Shown here: positions 11,004 through 21,702 of the stretch, piece by piece
How the letters are laid out: each line of letters starts with the position of its first letter
Numbering within the stretch: the stretch's first letter is position 1
Assembly: GCF_030445035.2 (NCBI RefSeq)
Contig: NC_080694.1
Location: 72,617,147 to 72,681,146, forward strand
Reading direction: 5' to 3'
Length of the DNA: 64,000 nt
Source: Dasypus novemcinctus
Taxonomy: Eukaryota > Chordata > Mammalia > Cingulata > Dasypodidae
Notes under the pieces: model-generated
Seen by the model: the letters and a program-made list of their open reading frames with translations, nothing else
Told to the model about the DNA's origin: nothing
Database searches by the model: none
Program-made: the position numbers and the translations under genes

Positions 11004-14000
11004 ATGGCTAACACAAATAATTCCTTGATAGTAATAACACTGAATGTCAATGGATTAAACTCACCTATCAAAAGATTCAGACTGGGACATTGGATAAGGA
11101 AATATGACCCATCCATATGCTGTCTATAAGAGACACATCTTAGACCCAGAGACGCATGGAGATTGAAAGTGAATGGCTGGAAAACAATCATACAAGCTAA
11201 CAATAACCAAAAAAAGGCAGGAGTAACTATATTAATATCAGACAAAATAGACTTTAAATGTGAAACAATTGTGACAGACAAAGAAGGATACTACATTTTA
11301 GTGAAAGGGAAAATCTGTCAAGAAGATCGAACAATCATAAATATCTATGCCCCTAACAAGGGTGCCTCTAAATACGTCAGGCAAACGCTGGAAAAACTAA
11401 GTGAAAGAATAGATACATCTACAATTATAGTGGGGGATTTTAATACACCACTATCAACTCTGGACAGAACATCTCAAAAGAGAATCACCAAAGAAACAAA
11501 GCATCTGAATAGTATATTAGAGGAGCTGGATCTAATAGACATATATAGATTGCTACACCCAAACACAGCAGGATATACATTTTTCTCAAGTGCACATGGA
11601 TCATTCTCCAAGATAGATCATATGCTAGGCCACAAAGAAAGGCTGAACGAATTCAGAAAGATTGAAATCATACAAAACATTATCTCTGACCACAGTGGAG
11701 TCAAGCTGGAGATTTGCAAGGGACAGAAGCCCAGATTTCACACCACGATTTGGAAATTAAACAGCACACTCTTAGAAAAACAGTGGGTCAAAGAGGAACT
11801 CTCAAAAGAAATCAATGACTACCTTGAAACAAATGATAATGATAACACAACATACCAAAATTTATGGGATGCAGCAAAAGCAGTACTGAGAGGGAAGTTT
11901 ATAGCCATAAATTCATATATCAAAAAAGAAGAAAGAGCAAAAATTGAAGAACTAACTGCACATTTGAAGGAATTAGAAAAACAACAACAAAGTAACCCAA
12001 CAGGAAGAAGAAGGAAGGAAATAACAAAGATAAGAGCAGAACTAAACAAAATAGAAAATAAGAAAGCACTTGAACAGATAAACAAGACCAAGAGCTGGTT
12101 TTTTGAGAAGATTAACAAAATTGACAAACCTTTAGCGACAAGAACAAAGAAAAAAAGAGAGAAGATGCAAATACACAAAATAAGAAATGAGAAAGGCGAT
12201 ATCTCCACTGACCCCACAGAAATAAAGACTATCATAAGAGGATATTTTGAAAAACTATATTCCAACAAAAATGACAATCGAGAGGAAATGGACAAATTCC
12301 TAGAAAAACATAAGCAGCCCATATTGACGAAAGAAGAAATTGATGATATTAACAAACCAATCACAAGCAGAGAGATAGAATCAGTTATTAAAAATCTCCC
12401 AACTAAGAAGAGCCCAGGGCCAGATGGCTTCACAGGTGAATTCTACAAAACATTCCGGAAGGAACTGACACCAATCCTGCTGAAACTATTCCAAAACATC
12501 GAAACAGAAAGAACATTACCCAACTCCTTCTATGATGCCAACATTACCCTAGTACCAAAGCCAAACAAAGACATCACAAGAAAGGAAAATTACACACCAA
12601 TTTCTCTAATGAACCTAGACGCAAAAATACTTAACAAAATACTTGCTAATCGTATTCAACAACACATTAAACGTATTATACACCACGACCAAGTGGGATT
12701 CATCCCAGGTACGCAAGGATGGTTCAACATAAGAAAATCAATCAATGTAATACACCATATAAACAGATTGAAGGAAAAAACTCACATGATTATATCTATA
12801 GATGCAGAAAAAGCATTTGACAAAATACAGCACCCTTTCTTGATAAAAACACTCCAAAAGATTGGAATACAAGGAAATTTTTTGAACATGATAAAGAGTA
12901 TATATGAAAAACCTAAAGCCAATATTGTTTACAATGGAGAAATCCTAGACTCCTTCCCTCTAAATTCAGGAACAAGACAAGGATGCCCACTGTCTCCGCT
13001 CCTATTTAACATTGTCTTAGAAGTACTTGCTCGAGCACTGAGGCAAGAACCAGAAATAAAAGGCATTCAAATTGGAAAGGAAGAAGTCAAAATTTCATTA
13101 TTTGCAGATGACATGACCCTATACATAGAAAATCCTGAGAGATCTACAATGAAGATTCTAGAACTCATAAATGAGTTTAGTAAAGTGGCAGGTTATAAGA
13201 TCAATGCGCAAAAATCAGTAGCATTTCTGTACACCAATAAGGAGCAAGATCAGGAGGAAATCAAGAAACAAATACCATTCACAATAGTAAATAAAAAATT
13301 AAATTTTAGGAATAAATTTAACTAAAGAGGTAAAGAACTTATACACCGAGAACTATACAAGATTGTTCAAGGAAATCAAAGAAGACCTGAATAAATGGAA
13401 GACTATTCCTTGTGCATGGATAGGAAGACTGAACATTACTAAGATGTCTATCCTACCAAAACTGATCTACACATTCAATGCAATCCCAATAAAAATCAAC
13501 GCAGCCTTCTTTAAGGAACTAGAAAAACTAATTATGAAATTTATTTGGAAAGGAAAGAGACCCCGAATAGCCAAAGACATACTGAAAAAGAAAAACGAAA
13601 TTGGAGGAATCACACTACCTGACTTCAAAACATACTACAAAGCTATGGTAGTGAAAACAGCATGGTATTGGCATAAGGAGAGACACATAGACCAATGGAA
13701 TCGAATTGAAAGCTCTCATATAGAACCTCACATATACAGCCACATAATATTCGATAAAGCCACCAAACCATCTCAACTGGGAGAGAGTGGCCTATTCAAC
13801 AAATGGTGTCTGGAGAACTGGATAGCCATATGTAGAAGAATGAAAGAGGATTACCATCTCACACCTTATACAAAGATCAACTCAAGATGGATCAAAGACC
13901 TAAATATAAGAGCCAAGACCATAAAAACCTTAGAAAGAAGAGTAGGGAAACATCTACAGGACCTTGTAATAGGAAATGGATTTATGAATATCTCACCAAA

Positions 14001-14818
14001 AGCACGAGCAGCAAAAGAACTAATAGATAAATGGGACTTCCTCAAAATTAAAGCCTTCTGCACCTCAAAGGAGTTTGTCAAGAAAGTAAAAAGGGAGCCC
14101 ACACAGTGGAAGAAAATATTTGGCAATCATATATCTGATAAGAAACTTATAACTTGCATATATAAAGAGCTCCTATATCTTGAAAATAAAAAGATAAACA
14201 ACCCATTTAAAAAATGGGAAAAAGACTTAAACAGACACTTCTCCGAAGAAGAAATACAAATGGCAAGAAAGCACATGAAAAAATGTTCCAAATCTCTAGC
14301 TATCAGGGAAATGCAAATCAAAACTACAATGAGATAACATCTTACACCCATAAGATTGGCAGCTGAAAAAAACAGAAGAATACAAGTGCTGGAGAGGATG
14401 TGAAGGAAGGGGAACACTCATCCACTGCTGGTGGGAATGCAGAAGGATCCAACCATTCTGGAGAACAGTATGGCAGTTTCTCAAAAAACTAGCCATAGAT
14501 TTGCCATATGACCCAGCAATACCACTGCTGGGTATATACCCAGCAGAACTGAAGACAAGGACACAAACCGATATATGTACACCAATGTTCATAGCAGCAT
14601 TGTTCACTATTGCCAAAAGTTGGAATCAACCCAAATGCCCTTCAACAGACGAGTGGATCAATAAAATGTGGTATATACACACAATGGAATACTACTCGGC
14701 TGTAAGAACAAACACACTACAAACACATGTGATAACATGGATGAATCTTGAGAACCTTATGTTGAGTGAAGCAACCCAGACATTGAAGGACAAATACTAC
14801 ATGACCTCAATGATATGA
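11004..14818 (+). pseudogene. L1 ORF2 (endonuclease / reverse transcriptase), four lesions
   Basis: ORF2p nicks target DNA and copies L1 RNA there. The natural start is ATG at 11,004 (MANTNNSLIVITLNVNGLNS), with the APE-type endonuclease signature N in [13 protein letters not shown] and SDHSG follow in the next 230 residues. The Z/RT region includes [14 protein letters not shown], and the catalytic FADD is at 13,101-13,112. The cysteine-rich C-terminus resumes near 14,381, and PYDPAIPLLGIYP follows at about 14,504. Lesions are a TAA at 11,127-11,129 where relatives read Gln of QETH, a one-base loss near 13,307, a TAA at 14,335-14,337 where relatives read Tyr, and a one-base shift near 14,366-14,380. 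Apart from these, length (about 1,271 codons) and motifs match family norms. Confidence 0.9.
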
Positions 14819-16818
14819 AATAAACAAGCTGCCCTAGATAGCAAGAGACTGAACGATAGGCTTACAGGAAATCGGAGGGTGGAGGAAGGATATGAGCCGA
14901 TGTCTGCAGGGGTGGAATTTAAGATGAGATGGTGGTAAGTATGAACACAAAGAAGAGATAAAAGGGGGGCAAGGGGTTGCCTTTGGTTGGGGCTTTGCGG
15001 GTTTGAGGGTGGCTGGGGAGGGACGGATGGGTAACATTGCCCAAAAGTGGGGGGAGGGAGGGGTAGCATACGAACACAGGAGAGGGTCAGGTGTTGGTGG
15101 AGAGTAAAATGCCGAGAAAATCATATCAAAATATAATAAAGAGGGTTACCTGTTTAGAATGCTCGGAGGGGAGGGTCTGATGCAGGACGGGCTCCTGGGG
15201 AATGTCTAAATGCTCATTCTGCCAGAGTGGGTGACACCATGGGTTAGAAACCCAAGTAGTGAGAGTGGGGGTGGACCCACATCCTGGGGAGGACTAATGC
15301 CATCAAATAGAGGGAACTATATCCCTCGAGAGAAAGGGTGGCTCCCAGGGCATTGGGGCAGTTGAGCAAGTTAGGCCCTGAACACTATTCCATCTATCTC
15401 TGGAAGTGGCTCCTCAGGAAACGGAGGTTGGCTGTCACTGTGGGCACCAAGGTGGAAGGGAAAATGGACGTTAAATGTGTGGAACCAAAGTAAATAGGGG
15501 GTAAGAGAGGAGTTTCTTGAGAGTGCACAAGGATGGATATAAAACATGTAATATTACACCATAACATATAGGAGATGACAGACTTATAATGTAAACCATA
15601 ATGTAAAACATAGGATAACTAAAAATGTAAAGAACTGTGTATCCTAAAGTATGCACCACAATGTAAGCACAGATATCACCTTGTTAGAAAGCTAATGTCT
15701 CAGACTCTGTACATCACTTTAAGTAAATATGATATGAATAGGGCGTAATAGTATTACTGTGGAAGGGAAAAGGTTTTCTGGTGGATGTGTGGGAATGCTG
15801 TATATTATATATATACATTGCTGTGGTCTAGGACTCCTGTGAAGAAAAGCTGAATAATTAGGGGGGGGGGGAAGAAAAAGATAGGATGTGGAATTTTTTC
15901 AAGTCAACATTCTTTATCTAAGTTCTTTATCTAACTTTATCCAAGTTCTTTATCTATCCTTTAAACCCATCGCTATATGCCATTCCCTCGTAAGGGACCA
16001 TGACATTATATTGGGCTTCAAATTTCGGGGAGATCTGGATCACAGAGTGTTTCAACAATGGCAATGGAGGGATACTGGTATGGGATAACAATGACAGGTG
16101 ATATATGGCTGACAGGGAGCTGTTCAGAACATATGTCCAGGGTGCATGGTAATGTATGGATATACTCATAGTGGCAAAAATTAAAAACCACAGTAGGGGG
16201 GGTACTGGGTTCCTGGCCAGTGGTGCTCTGTCGTGGTCCCTAGGGGAGCAGCGACAGTCTCCCAGGTACAGTGGCGGGGACCGGGAGGGAGTGAGGGTTC
16301 AACAGTGAGCCCCTGATGCTAATGACTATGCTTGTGAGCTGATAAACCTAAAATAAGAACAAGGCCTAGAGGAATATTGTGCCTGGGAATTCCCTCCTGT
16401 CAGCCTTCATGTTACTCAAATGTGGCCAGTCTCGAAGCCAAACTCAGCATGTAAATGCAATGCCTTCCCCCCAGTGTGGGACATGACACCCGGGGATGAG
16501 TCTCCCTGGCAACGAGGGACCACTATCAACTACCAACTGATGATGCAACTGGAAAATGACCTTATACGGAAGGTTCAATGCGGATCAGCAGAATATCCCT
16601 GTCTACATAAAATAACATGACTTTAAAATGCTGTTTGACCTAAAGTAAGGGGGAAATGGAAAGGAGAAATGAGTTTATATGGCTACGAGTTTCTAAAAAA
16701 GAGTCTGGAGGCTGGCAGAAGGATTGCCCTCATGCACAACTGAGCAGAGTCAGAGAGACAGATAAAGCAGATACAACCCCCAGATATTGGTTCCTTTGAG
16801 GGCTAAAGAGACCCATGT

Positions 16819-17794
16819 TGTGGCGGTTTGCTTGGTTGGTAGAGGTGGGGTCTGGCTGCGGACGAGGGGTCGGTCCAGCTCTGGGCGAGGGGTCAGTCCG
16901 GCAGCAGACGAGGGATCGGTCTCACAAGGGGTTGTGCGGTTCGGCTGACGGGGTCGCCCGGCGAACCCGGCGACGAAGGGGTCGCCCGGAGAAGCAGGCG
17001 ACGAAGGGGTCGCCCGGAGAAGCAGGCGACGAACTGGGGACAAGGGAAGCCAGGCCCTTGTCAGGGGCTCTCAGGACTGGAGGGCGCATGGCAGAAGAAC
17101 TACCGCGGAGACAAGGTAAACACGCAAGTCCACTTTATTGAGGGAGAGGCAACAGGTTTATAGGGGCTGGAGAAGGCTGATTGGTCGAAGCCATGCCCTG
17201 TTCTGATTGGTTGCCAGAGAAAGGAGAGTGGGCGGTACTGGACGGGGGAGGGGTGGTGGTTAGGGATTGGCTGTCGCTGTTGCTGGGGGAAGGGGCAGGG
17301 TTTAGGGATTGGTGGCTGCTGTTGCTGGGGTGGAGGGCAGACTTGAGTTTCCCGCCCACGCCTGGCTGTTGCTGCTGTCGGGGGAAGGGAAAAGGGCGGG
17401 CTGGATTTTTCCGCCCACCTGGCTGTTGCTGCTGTCGGGGGAGGGGAAAAGGGCGGGCTGGATTTTTCCGCCCACACCTGGCTGTTGCTGCTGTCGGGGG
17501 AGGGGAAAAGGGCAGACTGGAATTTTCTGCCCTGCGCCTGCGCAGGGAGAAGGAAGAAGAAGGGTGCCGCCCCACAAGGCATCGGGTGGCGCCATCTGGG
17601 AGGAGGGGCGGCCGCGGAAGCATGGCTGCCGAGAAGGGGAGACCCGAGGGCACTCTGCGCCCATGCCGAGCTTCCTTCAGGGGTGGCGGTGAGTCCGACC
17701 AGCCACCCTATTATGGGGGTAGCGGAATTAGGCCTACCGCGGCCGCTCCCCTGCCAGGCCAGCAAACCACACTTCAGCCCGAGGGGTGACCGCA
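16819..17794 (-). repeat. 3' LTR of the class II ERV
   Basis: Read on the minus strand it runs TGCGGTCACC...CCGCCACA. A polypurine tract lies just outside at 17,795-17,810 (GAAAAGAAGGGGGAAA on the minus strand). The poly(A) signal AATAAA is at 17,134-17,139 (minus). U3 is GC-rich and contains three tandem copies of a unit of about 58 bases at about 17,363-17,533 with GGGCGGAAAAATCC and CAGCAGCAACAGCCAG. U5 holds about three copies of a 28-base unit around 16,950-17,036. Long open frames on both strands here arise from this repeated GC-rich sequence and are not genes. Confidence 0.9.
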
Positions 17795-17810
17795 TTTCCC
17801 CCTTCTTTTC
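17795..17810 (-). other. Polypurine tract of the class II ERV
   Basis: On the minus strand this reads GAAAAGAAGGGGGAAA, directly upstream of the 3' LTR. It is the plus-strand primer site that reverse transcription uses in this family. The absence of the same tract beside the 5' LTR at 21,703 confirms orientation and LTR boundaries. Confidence 0.8.
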
Positions 17811-18299
17811 AAATAAGGGCCAGGATGGCAGCAGCAACAAGTAGCCGAGGCCCAAGAGGCAGTAAGCAATGAGGGAAGCGGGGCTGAAGAGGGAGGTGAG
17901 TATGACGGGGATACAAATGTACAATTTGGGGGGCAGTATCTTGCCATTGCAAGCAAGGGTGGCCAATGTCCAATTCTTGTTGATCTCGGTGGCTATAAGG
18001 TCCATCTGCTTGTTAAAAGTCCAGGATGACAGCGCGTTACAGGTAGTTGATCTCTCCTTGGCAGCGAAGACATTGTAGGAGAGGATTACTCTTTCCTGCC
18101 AGAGGCTTACTGTCCAATTAAAAGGCTGATGGCTGGGGTTGGTGAGTGCAATGGGGAGTGTGCGGAAAAGAAGGGTGATGGTTTTGGACAAGAGGAGGCT
18201 TGGTGAAGTCATTATGGGAGGAAGATAAGGAGTAAAGCATAAAAGAGGATAATAAACAGAAAGGCGATGGAGAGTAGAATTCGTTGGCCGAGGTTCCAA
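17811..18299 (-). other. ERV interior: reading frame with an Env-like layout
   Basis: A minus-strand frame in the provirus 3' region, where env or accessory genes lie in this family. It shows a hydrophobic N-terminal stretch (YYPLLCFTPYLPPIM), two N-glycosylation sequons of the NWT type, a few cysteines, and a strongly hydrophobic segment near the end (SLIAYCLLGLGYLLLL). That arrangement fits a remnant of a membrane glycoprotein, but I see no motif that names it. It is given as a part of a broken fossil, with low certainty about identity. Confidence 0.35.
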
Positions 18300-18409
18300 T
18301 CTTCTGGGGCGGTAGCGGCTAGACAGATGGCGGAAAATATTATCAAGAAAGCAAAGGTTATGAGGAAGAAATAAAGTATTAAAGGCTGTGGGGGAAGTGA
18401 GAAGATCAT
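18212..18409 (-). other. ERV interior: short hydrophobic frame A
   Basis: A 65-codon frame with two membrane-spanning-type segments separated by a short polar stretch that includes EDWNLGQRILL. A neighbouring frame at 18,473-18,660 has the same arrangement and a matching core, so the two look like duplicates. I do not recognise the family. It lies within the retroviral fossil; whether it was ever a protein is inference. Confidence 0.4.
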
Positions 18410-18472
18410 TTAGAGGATAGGGTTGAGAATGGTATGTTTAAAACAGAAGCTTTGTGGTTTGTAGGAGACTGT

Positions 18473-18660
18473 TTATAAACGAAGGAGAATGAGAGCAGTA
18501 AATATAGTAACGATAGATAGGAAGATGACAGTGAGGAGGAGTCTTTGTTTAAGGTTCCAATCGTCCAGTGCATCAGTGGCTAGGCCCATAGCGAGGGGTG
18601 TTGCTAAATAGACAATGGCTGCAAAGACAAAATCATCTTCTGTTTCCTTAAGAATAACTT
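18473..18660 (-). other. ERV interior: short hydrophobic frame B, related to A
   Basis: A frame of about 60 codons with a hydrophobic start (FVFAAIVYLATPLAMGLA), the polar core DDWNLKQRLLL, and a second hydrophobic segment. The core aligns with EDWNLGQRILL of frame A, and hydrophobic segments sit in the same places on each side. DNA identity between the two is low outside the core, so the duplication is older than this provirus copy. Confidence 0.4.
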
Positions 18661-19510
18661 TTCTTTAAATACTTAGTAGCATGCAATATTAGAAACCGTT
18701 TCCTAAAAGCAAGTTGGCAGGGGAGCTTGGTTGCTGTTAATCTTTCCTGTTATAAAATTACCTTTTATTATTATTATCATCAATTCAGTTTTATATATAT
18801 ATATATTTAAGAATGACCTTTTGGAATTAGCCATTTAATACCTTAATGTAAACTATTGAAGATAAATTTTATCTCTACAGAGCACATTCCCTTACGTAAT
18901 GTTATCACAATACCTTTTACACTTGCCACATGCAAATTAAATTTCAAAGAGTTTATGAAAAATTAGCCATCTTACTTTAGGACAAAATACGTCTTTTTGC
19001 AAAACTTATTACATTTCCGTTAGCATTTTTACAAACTTTTAACCTTTTTAATATTCATATAAGTTTTACATTCTTTATATTATCCTGCGAAGAAAAATAA
19101 GTTATTCATTTTAATCTAGGCAAGAACAACTTTTTATGAAGACGTACAGTTAATTTTGTTAATTAAGACTTACAATTTTTTAAAATTGTAGATATCTTAT
19201 TAACATTTAAACTTATGTATTAATATAATAAACTTAAGTATTAATATAAGCGCTTATTTAATTTTTGGCCATTTGAATAGAGCTCTTTTAAAGATTTCTA
19301 GTAATTTATATTTACCATCCGGAGGTATCACAATATACGTTGACATTGAACGAACAGACAGACAAACACAGAACAATTACAACACATTAACAGAAATATA
19401 TAATTTATTTACAGTTGACTCATAATTCTTACTTTCTTGGTATAGCTGCTTTTAAATCTTTTTTTATATAGCATATCATAGATTATACCCTTCAAGATTT
19501 CTTGTGGACT
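18661..19510. other. AT-rich block inside the ERV
   Basis: About 850 bases of strongly AT-rich sequence sit in the provirus interior, between the hydrophobic frames and the gag remnant. Composition contrasts sharply with the GC-rich LTRs and leader. There is no long open frame and no retroviral motif. It may be captured foreign sequence or old noncoding interior; I cannot assign it. Confidence 0.5.
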
Positions 19511-19762
19511 TCATGTTGCCTGTAATAAGCCAGGAGGGAATCTTTTACCTTCCTGCTCCACAGCAAAAGTGACCCTATCTATAAGGCGAGTATAGGTGTC
19601 CGGGTCCCAAAGCTGACACGTGGTAAGCCACAGATTAAAGGGGAGAAGGAGGTCCCAATATACTTGAAGCTGTTTGAAAGAGATCTTACACCGGTGAGTG
19701 TCTAGGAGACCGGCGAGGGCCCGAACTTGTGGGGCTTGCTTAGCAGATAGGATGTTACCCAT
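19511..19762 (-). other. ERV gag matrix remnant
   Basis: The minus-strand frame begins MGNILSAKQ, with Gly2 as expected for an N-myristoylated retroviral matrix protein. It continues for about 80 residues with ISFKQLQVYWDLLLPF and LWLTTCQLWDPDTY, a pattern typical of betaretroviral matrix. An AAG|GTAAGG sequence about 40 bases upstream (near 19,800-19,808, minus) resembles the major splice donor this family places between primer site and gag. Only the beginning of gag is represented; the element is a fossil. Confidence 0.6.
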
Positions 19763-20027
19763 TGCTAATGGCCTTTTGGAGCCGATAAGAAAAGGGGCCC
19801 TTACCTTGAGAGCGCGGCGATGGGAGCCGAGGTGCGCGGTGAGACGAGGGGTCGGAGCCGGTGGGGCTCTGACGGTGGTCGCGGGCCAAGAGAAGGCCCC
19901 GACGAGGGGAGGGTGGGACGACGAGCAGTGGAGCAAGGCAAAGGGGAGCAAGCGCAGAGGGGAGGAGGCAGAGGTGAAGGCAGGGGTGGAGGTGCTCAGG
20001 CACGCGTTCCTGAGAGTTTTATTGGCG

Positions 20028-20620
20028 CCTCTTAATCATAGCGGGTCGGTATAAGCCCCCGACATGGAAGGAGAAAGCCATCCAGCGATTCTCCCAGACT
20101 GCCGTGGATCATATGAGGTCACCAAGGTTCAGGAGCAGCAATGCAGAGCGAAAAGATAGGGGTGAGAAGAGAGGAGGGCGTAGGGCTGTGGTAGGGTTAC
20201 TTCAGACGTGCAAGCGCTTGCTCCCGAGAAATCCAAGGCTCCTCTTAATCATAGCGGGTCGGTATAAGCCCCCAACATGGAAGGAGAAAGCCATCCAGCG
20301 ATTCTCCCAGACCGCTGTGGATCGTATGAGGTAGCCAAGGCTCAGGTAGCAGCAATGTTGCACGAGAGAAGTCCCAAGGTGAGAAGAGAGGAGGGCGTAG
20401 GGCTGTGGTAGGATTACTTCAGACGTGCAAGCACGCGCTCCCGAGAAATCCAAGGCTCCTCTTAATCATAGCGGGTCGGTATAAGCCCCCGACATGGAAG
20501 GAGAAAGCCATCCAGCGATTCTCCCAGACCGCCGTGGATCGTATGAGGTAGCCAAGGCTCAGGTAGCAGCAATGTTGCACGAGAGAAGTCCCAAGGTGAG
20601 AAGGGGGGGGGCTGCCAGGT
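20028..20620 (-). repeat. Three tandem repeats (~215 bp) in the ERV leader
   Basis: Copies begin at about 20,028, 20,241 and 20,458 (plus-strand coordinates), each opening CCTCTTAATCATAGCGGGTC and continuing GGTATAAGCCCCC(G/A)ACATGG. Spacing is 213 and 217 bases. Copies 2 and 3 are nearly identical, while copy 1 differs more. They occupy the untranslated leader between the primer binding site and gag, where packaging signals normally lie. Confidence 0.85.
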
Positions 20621-20650
20621 TATGGAGTGAGGCTGTGGTGGGGTTGCTCT

Positions 20651-20727
20651 GCCCCATGTTGGGCGCCAACTGCGGAGGCTTGCTCGGTCGGTAGAGGTGG
20701 GGTTGCTCTGCCCCAAGTTGGGCGCCA
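20651..20727 (-). other. tRNA-Lys-type primer binding site, present twice
   Basis: TGGCGCCCAACTTGGGGC (minus strand) occupies 20,710-20,727, two bases inside the 5' LTR boundary. This is the normal position for priming reverse transcription. A second version (with CATGGGGC) lies at 20,651-20,668. It sits 59 bases further in and is accompanied by a copy of the last 30 or so bases of U5, so the LTR end plus primer site were tandemly duplicated. Confidence 0.8.
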
Positions 20728-20729
20728 GC

Positions 20730-21702
20730 TGCGGCGGCTTGCTCAGTCGGTAGAGGTGGGGTCTGGCTGCGGACGAGGGGTCGGTCCAGCTCTGGACGAG
20801 GGGTCGGTCCGGCAGCAGACGAGGGATCGGTCTCACAAGGGGTTGCGTGGTTCGGCTGACGGGGTCGCCCGGCGAAGCCGGCGACGAAGGGGTCGCCGAG
20901 AAGCAGGCGACGAAGGGGTCGCCCGGAGAAGCAGGCGACGAACTGGGGACAAGGGAGGCCAGGCTCTTGTCGGGGGCTCTCAGGACTGGAGGGTGCACGG
21001 CAGAAGAACTACCACGGAGACAAGGTAAACACGCAAGTCCACTTTATTGAGGGAGAGGCAACAGGTTTATAGGGGCTGGAGAAGGCTGATTGGTCGAAGC
21101 CATGCCCTGTTCTGATTGGTTGCCGGAGAAAGGTCAGTGGGCGGTACTGGACGGGGGAGGGGTGGTGGTTAGGGATTGGCTGTCGCTGTTGCTGGGGGAA
21201 GGGGCAGGGTTTAGGGATTGGTGGCTGCTGTTGCTGGGGTGGAGGGCAGACTTGAGTTTCCCGCCCACGCCTGGCTGTTGCTGCTGTCGGGGGAAGGGAA
21301 AAGGGCGGGCTGGATTTTTCCGCCCACCTGGCTGTTGCTGCTGTCGGGGGAGGGGAAAAGGGCGGGCTGGATTTTTCCGCCCACACCTGGCTGTTGCTGC
21401 TGTCGGGGGAGGGGAAAAGGGCAGACTGGAATTTTCTGCCCTGCGCCTGCGCAGGGAGAAGGAAGAAGAAGGGTGCCGCCCCACAAGGCATCGGGTGGCG
21501 CCATCTGGGAGGAGGGGTGGCCGCGGAAGCATGGCTGCCGAGAAGGGGAGACCCGAGGGCACTCTGCGCCCATGCCGAGCTTCCTTCAGGGGTGGCGGTG
21601 AGTCCGACCAGCCACCCTATTATGGGGGCAGCGGAATTAGGCCTACCGCGGCCGCTCCCCTGCCAGGCCAGCAAACCACACTTAGCCCGAGGGGTGACCG
21701 CA
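20730..21702 (-). repeat. 5' LTR of the class II ERV
   Basis: It is a near copy of the 3' LTR and includes the AATAAA signal at 21,043-21,048 (minus) and the same three U3 repeats. The right border is set by loss of similarity after CCGCA at 21,702. The adjoining CCATGG is the target repeat, and the host L1 3' UTR resumes there. Confidence 0.9.

Larger units (their letters stand above)
16819..21702 (-). mobile_element. Betaretrovirus-like ERV (class II, ERV-K type) fossil
   Basis: An antisense endogenous retrovirus has two LTRs of 976 and 973 bases flanking a short 2.9 kb interior. Family placement rests on the primer binding site TGGCGCCCAACTTGGGGC, which is close to the tRNA-Lys(1,2) type used by betaretroviruses. 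It also rests on a myristoylation-type gag start (MGNILSAKQ) and a probable 6-base target duplication (CCATGT / CCATGG). The copy is broken and most of the usual gag-pro-pol-env capacity is absent. By eye the LTRs differ at roughly 20-25 sites, about 2-2.5%. At an assumed mammalian rate near 2.2e-9 per site per year this gives about 5 million years. It lies inside the 3' UTR of the large L1 and is therefore younger than it. Confidence 0.88.

Noticed and set aside
11819-12433. 204-codon minus-strand frame inside L1 ORF2
   Set aside because: Antisense of the A-rich ORF2 sequence gives Phe/Ser/Leu-rich frames. No family motif is present.
17100-18299. Long minus-strand frame of 399 codons and overlapping frames on both strands at 17,135-17,844
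   Set aside because: Most of its length is LTR U3 with GC-rich tandem repeats that keep all frames open. The same frames recur in the other LTR at 21,009-21,816. Only the part outside the LTR is described, as a provirus part.
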